Shown here in pieces: positions 16,289 to 22,870 of a stretch of 44,392 bases of DNA. Every line of letters begins with the position of its first letter. Position 1 is the stretch's first letter. The translations under genes were made by a program, and so were the position numbers. Origin of the DNA: Fidelibacterota bacterium (GTDB lineage: Bacteria; Fidelibacterota; Marinisomatia; SCGC-AAA003-L08; TS1B11); contig CP070638.1 of the NCBI GenBank assembly GCA_020354025.1, positions 2,071,150 through 2,115,541 on the forward strand. The letters run 5' to 3'. The notes under the pieces were generated by a model. It was not told the origin of the DNA. It worked only from the letters and a program-made list of their open reading frames with translations, and did no database searches.

Positions 16289-17773
16289 ATGAGATACAAG
16301 GCTGGCCTCACTTGGATGCTTGCTATTTCAAGCACAAGCGCTACCATCATAGACGTACCTGCTGATTCCTCTACAATTCAGGCTGGCATTAACGGTGCCT
16401 CAAATGGCGACACCATCCTCGTCCAACCCGGCACATATTACGAAAACATCGTCTGGCCGGATATGAATGGGATCAAGCTGATCAGCGCGGGGGACACGAG
16501 TAATACGATTATCGACGGTACCGGCAACGGCAGCGTGATACACATGGATCCTTCGACCGTCACGATAGATAGTACCACGGAGATCCAGGGATTCAAGATC
16601 ACGAACGGGGACTACGTTTACAAAGGTGGTGGCATGTTTGTCAGCAATGCCAGCCCGGTGCTCACCCGGCTATGGATTACCGGCAACACGGCTGGTAGCA
16701 TCGGCGGCGGGTTTTACATCTCGGGTGGCAGTCCCACGCTGACGGAGGTGACCGTGACTGGTAACACCGCCACTGAATACGGCGGCGGGCTTTACATCCA
16801 CTGGTACAGCAGTCCTACGCTGACGGACGTGACCGTGAGCGGCAACACGGCCCGTTCCAGCGGCGGGCTTTACATCCACTGGTACAGCAGTCCCACGCTG
16901 ACGGACGTGACCGTGAGCGACAACACGGCCAGTGGTGCCTACGGCAATGGCGGCGGGCTTAGCATCTTCAGAAGCAGTCCCACGCTGACGGGCGTGACCG
17001 TGACCGGCAACACGGCCACTAATGGCGGCGGGCTTTTCATCTCCTGGGACAGCAGTCCCACGCTGACGGGCGTGACCGTGACCGGCAACACGGCCACTAA
17101 TGGCGGCGGGATTTATTGCGGTAGTTCTAGCCCTATTTTGGTGAATGCGATTCTATGGAACGATTCGCCTAAGGAAATTTATTTCAACCAGGATGGAAAC
17201 CCAAGTTCCATTACAATTGCCCATTCTGATGTGCAGGGAGGGGTAGGTAGTATGGTAACCAACAACAATGGCACGGCAAACTGGCTGGAAGGAAATATTA
17301 ACACCGATCCTCTATTTGTGGACCCTGAAAACGGTGACTTCCATCTGCTGGAAGGATCCCCCTGCATTGACGCAGGCACGTCATTCTTCGTCTGGGATGG
17401 TGATACGTTAGTCAATCTGAATCCTGAAGAATATGTTGGCATTGCCCCGGATATGGGAGCATTTGAGTATGGCGCACTCTCAATTCGAGAAGAGATCGCG
17501 TCACTCCCTACTGAATTCACTCTGTATCAGAACTACCCCAATCCCTTCAACCCGGTGTCCATTATCCGGTATGAACTGCCTCAAGTGAGTATTGTCTCTC
17601 TGATCGTCTACGATATCCTGGGCCGGGAAGTCGCCAGGCTGGTTGATAGCTACATGGAGCCGGGTGACCATCAAGTCCAATGGAACGCCCCTGAACTCCC
17701 CTCCGGTGTCTATATCGCCCGGTTGGTGACACCAGAGTATGGAAAATCAATAAAGATGCTGCTGCTGAAGTAA
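16289..17773 (+). CDS. Secreted parallel beta-helix protein with C-terminal sorting domain
   Basis: 494 residues. After a short signal (1-19), IDVPADSSTIQAGINGASNGDTILVQPGTYYENI is the usual entry of right-handed beta-helix (PbH1/pectate-lyase-like) proteins. Residues about 110-280 hold five to six repeats of the form SSPTLTDVTVSGNTA...GGGLYI. The C-terminal 83 residues (from YQNYPNPFNPVSIIRYELP through the GREVARLV segment to KSIKMLLLK) form a sorting domain of the FCB secretion type that sends proteins to the outer surface. Such proteins bind or cleave polysaccharides; no lyase active site is evident. The signal peptide is shorter than usual, so an upstream start is possible. Confidence 0.88.
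   Translation: MRYKAGLTWMLAISSTSATIIDVPADSSTIQAGINGASNGDTILVQPGTYYENIVWPDMNGIKLISAGDTSNTIIDGTGNGSVIHMDPSTVTIDSTTEIQGFKITNGDYVYKGGGMFVSNASPVLTRLWITGNTAGSIGGGFYISGGSPTLTEVTVTGNTATEYGGGLYIHWYSSPTLTDVTVSGNTARSSGGLYIHWYSSPTLTDVTVSDNTASGAYGNGGGLSIFRSSPTLTGVTVTGNTATNGGGLFISWDSSPTLTGVTVTGNTATNGGGIYCGSSSPILVNAILWNDSPKEIYFNQDGNPSSITIAHSDVQGGVGSMVTNNNGTANWLEGNINTDPLFVDPENGDFHLLEGSPCIDAGTSFFVWDGDTLVNLNPEEYVGIAPDMGAFEYGALSIREEIASLPTEFTLYQNYPNPFNPVSIIRYELPQVSIVSLIVYDILGREVARLVDSYMEPGDHQVQWNAPELPSGVYIARLVTPEYGKSIKMLLLK
16736..17115 (+). repeat. In-frame DNA tandem repeats inside the beta-helix gene
   Basis: The block CCCACGCTGACGG-CGTGACCGTGA recurs about every 75-90 bases. The last two units (from 16979 and 17057) are almost identical over 78 bases. 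Near-identity at the DNA level means recent duplication, so the repeat number probably varies between strains. Confidence 0.85.
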
Positions 17774-17785
17774 ATATAAGAGAAG

Positions 17786-17822
17786 TCCCGCAGGATGCGG
17801 GGGTGCAGCTGAGGCAGGGGGA
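17786..17822 (+). repeat. GC-rich hairpin repeat after the sorting-domain gene
   Basis: CCCGCAGGATGCGGG followed by GGTGCAGCTGAGGCAGGGGG begins 13 bases after the stop codon. The same hairpin plus G-rich tail occurs in at least five other gaps, usually inside or next to a copy of the sorting-domain tail. Confidence 0.75.
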
Positions 17823-17855
17823 GGCAGCTGCCGGCAGGCAGGCCATATCGGGCAG

Positions 17856-18272
17856 CTACTCACGGCCGGAGGGAGCCAATATTTTAATCTGAAGGGGAGA
17901 AGAAACGATGACCTGAGGAATCCCATCCTCTTCTTCAATCAACCCGGTCACGCAGATCGTTTTGTTGATAAACCTATTCTCAGGCGGTATGCCAAACTTC
18001 TGTCTATCAGTACCCCAGATCACAACGGTAAGTATCTGCTTCGGGTGGGATTTGTCCAGTTTGATATAAGTAGGCTGTCCCCTGAACCACCAATAGTACA
18101 CTGCTCTGACAACCTCGCCGCAGACCATTTTTGTTTCACCGATACAATTTACCGCGTCCGAAGCCGTGATAGCTTCTGCCGGGAGGTCGTATTTCTGCTC
18201 TGGTGTTTTCTGCTGACAGGCAGCAATTAATATCAGCGATAAAAATAAGTGATATCCCGCTCTGATCTTCAT
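17856..18272 (-). CDS. OB-fold lipoprotein
   Basis: About 138 residues from ATG 18272, which has GAGG nearby; the upstream TTG is less likely. A lipobox LIAAC at about residues 15-19 marks a lipoprotein. The mature part (AVNCIGETKMVCGEVV, TYIKLDKSHPKQILTVVIWG, NKTICVTGLIEEEDGIPQVIV) has the pattern of a small OB-fold domain similar to those next to nucleases and in putative nucleic-acid-binding lipoproteins. It is probably anchored to a membrane facing the periplasm. Ligand unknown. Confidence 0.7.
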   Translation of the reverse strand: MKIRAGYHLFLSLILIAACQQKTPEQKYDLPAEAITASDAVNCIGETKMVCGEVVRAVYYWWFRGQPTYIKLDKSHPKQILTVVIWGTDRQKFGIPPENRFINKTICVTGLIEEEDGIPQVIVSSPLQIKILAPSGRE

Positions 18273-18458
18273 GAGCAAACCTCGCTATTATCTCCGAGCA
18301 ATGACTGCCACCTACGTATGCACGATATCCTATTCAAAGATGGCGGGAGCCATGGCCGGTAGGCTGCTGGGACAAGGCATGGTGTGCGGCGGCAACGAAC
18401 ACAAAGCATTTATCAGCTATACGGAGCACTCCTAACAGTTCTCGCGCAAATTAAGACT

Positions 18459-18585
18459 ATTCACCATAGAATATGCCTTATGTAGTCAATATACAGCTAA
18501 ACCGGCAGGATTGGCGTAATATAGCTCACAAAATGTGGCAAATTACAGGTTAGATTAGAAGAAAGGGGCTAACGCATTCCTTAAT
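18459..18585 (+). repeat. 127-base dispersed element, copy 2
   Basis: Gapless partner of 10360-10486. Like that copy it lies upstream, on the plus strand, of a sorting-tail repeat (here 18642). It is the main content of the gap 18273-18938 together with that tail. Confidence 0.8.
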
Positions 18586-18641
18586 ACTGCTTCCCGAGGG
18601 TATCATATGGACCTTGGCCTCACCAGATACCGGAGCTCACA

Positions 18642-18696
18642 AAATCCATCAAGATACCCTTGTGTCGCAGAATGCGGGGGTGATGCTGAAGCAGGT
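18642..18696 (+). repeat. Sorting-tail repeat interrupted by the hairpin
   Basis: AAATCCATCAAGATACC (K-S-I-K-I-P), then CGCAGAATGCGGGGG hairpin sequence, then GTGATGCTGAAGCAGG, which corresponds to the last L-L-K codons. The hairpin therefore splits the tail. Confidence 0.7.
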
Positions 18697-18938
18697 GATT
18701 GCCGTGCCACATCATTCCGGCCGCTCTCAGAAAGGAGAACGACCTCACTCACGATCAATGAAAACGGGTGCTGATAACCCGTATCCAGATATATATTAAG
18801 GCATCGGGATCGGGAATAGGGTTATATTCCAGCCAATGCCGACCACAATGCAAACCTCCTCGTCTGCGTTTATTACGAGCAGTCAAGACGCAGCATTCAG
18901 AGTAACTGGAATAGTCCCGGTACGGAAGGAACAGGCTG

Positions 18939-19895
18939 ATGCCAACGGCGAATTCTAGTACCATTCTCAGTGTAGCGGGTCTCAGCAAATCCTACGGAGA
19001 CCTGGTCGCGGTCGATAATCTATCGCTAAGCATAGTACGGGGAGAGATATTCGGTTTTCTGGGTCCCAACGGCGCCGGCAAGACCACGACCATCAGTATG
19101 ATATGCGGCCTGCTGAAGTGTGATGCTGGTGAGATCACGATTGACGGCCTATCATTAAAGAACAATTACCGGAAATGCAAGCGGATGATGGGTCTTTGCC
19201 CCCAGAACCTGGTGATCTGGGAATCGTTGACCTGCCTGGAGCAGCTGGAGTTTATGGGTCGGCAGTATGATATCGGCCGGCGCTCAGCCAGGGAAAAAGG
19301 CCGGGAGCTGCTGGAGATGCTGGGACTTGCTGATAGAAGGCACAAGCTGGCCAAGACGCTGTCGGGTGGCATGAAGCGCCGACTCAACATTGCCCTCGCC
19401 CTGGTCCACGATCCGGAGATATTGATCCTGGACGAGCCGCAAGCCGGACTCGACCCGCAGAGCCGGATACTGGTAAGGGAGTATATCCGGTCGCTCACCG
19501 GAAAGATAACCGTGATCCTGACTACCCACGAAATGGATGAAGCTGATCGTCTCGCAGACCGGATCGCTATCATTGACCATGGTCAGCTGCTGGTCCTCGA
19601 TACCTCAGAGGGGCTGAAAAACCAGATAGGAGCGGGAGATATTCTGGAGATTAAAATCCCGGAAGGTCAGGAAGAAAAACTGGAACGCCTGCAGCAGGCC
19701 CTTCCCGCCAACTTGCGCAATCTGGCCTACCAGCAGGAGACCCTGCGACTCGTGGGTGGTGACATCCTGGATGTGCTACCGTCTCTGTTGGAGACCATCC
19801 GTAGTGCCGACATACAGGTCCAGGATATAACCCTTCGACAGAAGACGCTGGAAGATGTATTCATCGCCCTGACCGGCAGGAGGTTGAGGGAATGA
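18939..19895 (+). CDS. ABC transporter ATP-binding protein (second ABC-2 exporter)
   Basis: 318 residues. Walker A GPNGAGKTT starts near residue 42, the Q-loop is in GLCPQNLV, the signature is LSGGMKRR, Walker B is ILILDEPQAGLDP, and the switch His is in LTTHEMDEAD. A C-terminal extension ends in LEDVFIALTGRRLRE, much like the first copy at 5146, so these are paralogues of the DrrA/NatA type. The stop overlaps the permease ATG by four bases. It energises the next gene's product. Confidence 0.92.
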   Translation: MPTANSSTILSVAGLSKSYGDLVAVDNLSLSIVRGEIFGFLGPNGAGKTTTISMICGLLKCDAGEITIDGLSLKNNYRKCKRMMGLCPQNLVIWESLTCLEQLEFMGRQYDIGRRSAREKGRELLEMLGLADRRHKLAKTLSGGMKRRLNIALALVHDPEILILDEPQAGLDPQSRILVREYIRSLTGKITVILTTHEMDEADRLADRIAIIDHGQLLVLDTSEGLKNQIGAGDILEIKIPEGQEEKLERLQQALPANLRNLAYQQETLRLVGGDILDVLPSLLETIRSADIQVQDITLRQKTLEDVFIALTGRRLRE

Positions 19896-21064
19896 GACTG
19901 GCCAGCCTGTTTAAAAAGACCATGATCGAGAACTTCCGGGACTGGAAGATCATCATTTTGACGCTTACCTTCGCACCCTTCTTCGTCGTGCTCATGTATT
20001 TCTATTTCGGGGAGACCACCGAAAAACCGTACCAGATTATCGTCGTCAATCACGATCTGGGAGCAGAAGCCGGGGACAACGACCATTTCAATGCCGGAGA
20101 GGCGCTGATCTCCGCGATGATGGATGCCCGGCATTCCGAAGGTACGAAGATCCTGGAAATCCGGCAGGAAGACAATGTCGAAGCGGCCCGTGAACGGCTG
20201 ATGAACAAAGCCGCCGATCTGGTCGTGGAAATCCCGGCCCGTTTTACGAGCACACTTCTGGATTACGCCGAAGGGCAGCAGCTGTCACCTGTAGTGGTCA
20301 AGACCTATGGCGATCCGGCCAACGTCCGGTACATCATGGCGGCTGTCTGGAGCGATATGATCACCTACGAGTACGCCACGACCTTGGCCGGTCTAGACAG
20401 TCCCCTGGAACTCCAGGCGGAGTCGGTCAGCGGCCTGAAATCCCCGAATGACTTCGATCTGTACGTGCCCGGACTGTTGGCGTTAGCCCTAATCATGTTG
20501 ATGTTCACCGCCGCAGCCTCCCTGATAAAGGAGAAGGACAAGGGTACCATCGTACGGCTGCGCATTTCCAGCATGACAAACACCGAGTGGCTGACGGCCG
20601 TCAGTCTGTCGCAGATCATCATCGGCCTGCTGGCCCTGATACTCACGTTGCTGACCTGTGTTGCGGTGGGGTACCACACCTCCGGCTCGTGGTTGGCTAT
20701 GCTGGTTGTTGGCCTACTGTCGTGCCTGTCAATCATGGCCATCAGTGTGGTGGTCAGTGCTTTCCTGCGCACCATATTCGACCTGATGACCATCGGCTGT
20801 TTTCCCTTTTTCATCCTGATGTTCTTCTCTGGCGGCATGTTTCCCCTGCCGCCCCTGCGCCTGTTCACTGTGGGTGGTCGGGCGATCAGCATAAACGACA
20901 TTCTGCCCACCACCCACTCGATAAGTGCGCTCAATAAGATACTGAACTTCGATGCAGGATTAGGCGATGTCGTTTTTGAGCTAGCCGCGATTGCCATACT
21001 TACCACCTTGATCTTTATTCAGGGGACTTTGATGTTTATCCGGCGGCACATGCGGCCATGCTGA
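19892..21064 (+). CDS. ABC-2 type permease with large external domain (YhhJ/YbhR-like)
   Basis: 390 residues: one N-terminal membrane segment (residues about 18-36), a periplasmic domain of about 140 residues (YQIIVVNHDLGAEAGDNDHFN... to QAESVSGLKSP), then five membrane segments from residue 190. This is the ABC2_membrane_3 layout found in YbhF/S/R-type exporters and NatB. It differs clearly from the compact six-helix permease at 6066. With the preceding ATPase it forms a homodimeric exporter of unknown substrate. Confidence 0.88.
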   Translation: MRLASLFKKTMIENFRDWKIIILTLTFAPFFVVLMYFYFGETTEKPYQIIVVNHDLGAEAGDNDHFNAGEALISAMMDARHSEGTKILEIRQEDNVEAARERLMNKAADLVVEIPARFTSTLLDYAEGQQLSPVVVKTYGDPANVRYIMAAVWSDMITYEYATTLAGLDSPLELQAESVSGLKSPNDFDLYVPGLLALALIMLMFTAAASLIKEKDKGTIVRLRISSMTNTEWLTAVSLSQIIIGLLALILTLLTCVAVGYHTSGSWLAMLVVGLLSCLSIMAISVVVSAFLRTIFDLMTIGCFPFFILMFFSGGMFPLPPLRLFTVGGRAISINDILPTTHSISALNKILNFDAGLGDVVFELAAIAILTTLIFIQGTLMFIRRHMRPC

Positions 21065-21152
21065 CGGAATGTGACGGTTAAACCATGGAGAAGCAGAATG
21101 TGTCTCTCAAGATATGGTTCATCTTGGTCCACATTGCTCTGATCCAAAACAC

Positions 21153-21181
21153 TTGACACCCATTGCGATTTACAGTAGACT
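21153..21181 (+). promoter_or_regulatory. Sigma-70-like promoter before the nuclease-like gene
   Basis: TTGACA (21153-21158), a 17-base spacer, and TAGACT (21176-21181). The -35 is perfect, the -10 matches four of six. The gene start is 77 bases downstream. Confidence 0.5.
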
Positions 21182-21257
21182 CTCCGGCAAAGGTATCTAT
21201 GGCCGTGGGCAGCATTTCATCATCGCCAAGTGAACCTTCCATTAAAGAGGGTTGACC

Positions 21258-21755
21258 ATGAAATCACTTTTACAGTGTCGCAGGGAAGGGAAGTATTGGG
21301 AGGACTGCGAATATACCATTAAAGCCCTTAGCAGACTGGACCTGACCAGAACGGAAATGACTGAGAAGGAATTCGAAGACCGCGTTGCCCGGTTCCTGGG
21401 AGAACAGCTGTTCCCCGGCGGAGAGAAGTTTATAGATCATCGGAAATATCATGATGCCGCCAGTGCGACTGCTTTCTTCAGTTCTGACCATCGCCCGGAT
21501 ATGTCTATCGGCAAGGACGGCACCGCCATCGAGGTAAAAGCCGCCGATCACGGCAATAAGGTCAAACAAGCCATCTCACAAGCCTTGTTCTATCGCATCG
21601 GCTACCGATTTGTGATCGTACTGTTGGTGGATATCACCGACCAGGGCGATATTTATGCCAGTCTGAGAGAGCACGGCAACACCCGGGAAGTACGGTTCGT
21701 TGATGATCTTGAAGAGTACATGAATATATTTGTGATCCCACGCCTTGGATGGTGA
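21258..21755 (+). CDS. PD-(D/E)XK nuclease-like protein
   Basis: 165 residues from ATG 21258 with a GAGGG Shine-Dalgarno; an in-frame TTG two codons upstream is less likely. The core reads P80-D81, then ten residues, then E92-V-K94 (RPDMSIGKDGTAIEVK), the exact spacing of the PD-(D/E)XK restriction-endonuclease-like active site, with helix residues around E38 before it and QALFYRIGYRFVIVLLVDI after it. It could be a restriction-like DNA endonuclease or a DNA-repair nuclease; there is no methyltransferase next to it. Function beyond the fold is unknown. Confidence 0.7.
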   Translation: MKSLLQCRREGKYWEDCEYTIKALSRLDLTRTEMTEKEFEDRVARFLGEQLFPGGEKFIDHRKYHDAASATAFFSSDHRPDMSIGKDGTAIEVKAADHGNKVKQAISQALFYRIGYRFVIVLLVDITDQGDIYASLREHGNTREVRFVDDLEEYMNIFVIPRLGW

Positions 21756-21767
21756 TATGGTCTTGAA

Positions 21768-21905
21768 TATCCCGTTGGCATGGACCCCGGCGGGGCATCT
21801 GCATCACCCGGTTGGTGGGGTCCGCATACGTCAAGTCCATGAAGCTGGTGTTGCTTAAATAGAGTCCGGAAAGGCTCGCAGAATGCGGGAGTGATGCTAA
21901 AACAG
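21768..21905 (+). pseudogene. Decayed sorting-domain end followed by the hairpin repeat
   Basis: The plus strand encodes ICITRLVGSAYVKSMKLVLLK and a stop at 21856-21858, equivalent to VYIARLVTPEYGKSIKMLLLK in the intact gene. The more upstream part (GTTGGCATGGACCCCGGCGGG) keeps the W-x-P-x-G pattern but in another frame. It begins just after the nuclease gene, and 20 bases past its stop lies CGCAGAATGCGGGAG with the usual tail. No larger protein is attached. Confidence 0.7.
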
Positions 21906-22070
21906 GGGGCGCTGCTGATCAGGCGCAAACAGTGTCTTGGATCGGTAGCTTTTCTCTTATAGCTTCCAATCGTGAATTGACTGCAAGGATCAGAAGAAAT
22001 ACGCGCTGAGCAGCATAAGAAAGCCGGAGTAGTGGGGATCGGCTGAAACACCAAAAGGCAGGAGAATAGC

Positions 22071-22514
22071 ATGACACTTATTCGCGACCTTCTTAAAACA
22101 AAAGGCCAGAGGTTCTGGTCAACAGCGCCGGATTCTACCGTATTAGACGCTTTAAAAATACTAGCTGAAAAAAACATCGGGGCTTTACTGGTACTTGATA
22201 ACGGGAAAGTAGTAGGGGTTTTCTCTGAAAGGGACTACGTCAGAAAGATCGCCAGCGAAGAGAGTGTTCCCAATAGCACACAGGTAAGGGAATTGATGAG
22301 TCCCGAGGTACTCTATCTTACTCCCGCGCAATCCCTTGATGAATGCATGGCATTTATGACCAGTAACGATATTCGTCACCTGCCGGTACTTGATAATAAT
22401 AAGCTAGCAGGGATCATCTCGATCGGGGACGTGGTCAATGCCAGCATAGCCAACAAGAATGTGGAGATAACCCAGCTAGAGAACTTTATCACCGGGCTAT
22501 TGCATGTAGGCTAG
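22071..22514 (+). CDS. CBS-pair domain protein
   Basis: 147 residues made of two CBS motifs: residues about 10-60 (TVLDALKILAEKNIGALLVLDNGKVVGVFSERDY) and about 75-130 (SLDECMAFMTSNDIRHLPVLDNNKLAGIISIGDVV). A CBS pair binds adenosyl ligands (AMP, ATP, SAM) and acts as an energy sensor, alone or by docking on other enzymes. This stand-alone two-CBS form is common. AGGAG precedes ATG 22071. No partner can be deduced from its neighbours. Confidence 0.92.
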   Translation: MTLIRDLLKTKGQRFWSTAPDSTVLDALKILAEKNIGALLVLDNGKVVGVFSERDYVRKIASEESVPNSTQVRELMSPEVLYLTPAQSLDECMAFMTSNDIRHLPVLDNNKLAGIISIGDVVNASIANKNVEITQLENFITGLLHVG

Positions 22515-22542
22515 GGTATCATTATGCTCTGAATGCCTACAC

Positions 22543-22572
22543 TTGACAAGAGCCAGTAGCATTGTGTATACT
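22543..22572 (+). promoter_or_regulatory. Strong sigma-70-type promoter
   Basis: TTGACA (22543-22548), 18-base spacer, TATACT (22567-22572). The predicted start point near 22580 coincides with the palindrome described next. Confidence 0.65.
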
Positions 22573-22579
22573 TGACACT

Positions 22580-22594
22580 CGTGGATATTCCACG
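22580..22594. promoter_or_regulatory. Operator-like palindrome CGTGGA-TAT-TCCACG
   Basis: A perfect six-base inverted repeat with a three-base centre, placed at the expected transcription start of the promoter at 22543. A repressor bound here would block initiation. The regulator is unknown. Confidence 0.5.
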
Positions 22595-22627
22595 TTGTCG
22601 TCAGGTATCCGAGTTTCGGGAGGAGTT

Positions 22628-22798
22628 ATGGGCCAAAAAATCTCCTTGATCCCACCGAGCCGTTTCGCCGCCAGAAGTGATTCAATGGTATCACACCTGA
22701 GCAATCCTGTCCCCATCACCATCCAATACGAGCAGGCAAGAAAGCCGACTTTATCCGGCCGAGTCGAATCGATCGGCATATACCTCACAGTATTCTGA
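22628..22798 (+). CDS. Small protein of unknown function (56 residues)
   Basis: ATG 22628 is preceded by GGGAGGAG and by a good promoter and operator-like palindrome. The product begins MGQKISLIPPSRFAARSDS and is rich in polar residues, with no signal peptide and no membrane segment. I recognise no family. The controlled promoter argues for a real gene; the very short ribosome-site spacing argues for caution. The next gene is a TonB receptor 73 bases downstream, so this could also be part of its leader. Confidence 0.45.
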   Translation: MGQKISLIPPSRFAARSDSMVSHLSNPVPITIQYEQARKPTLSGRVESIGIYLTVF

Positions 22799-22870
22799 TG
22801 AGTAGCTTACATCTCATTCATCACTCATACCTGGTGCTATCAGCTGGCGTTTTATTAATTGAGGTGAATA

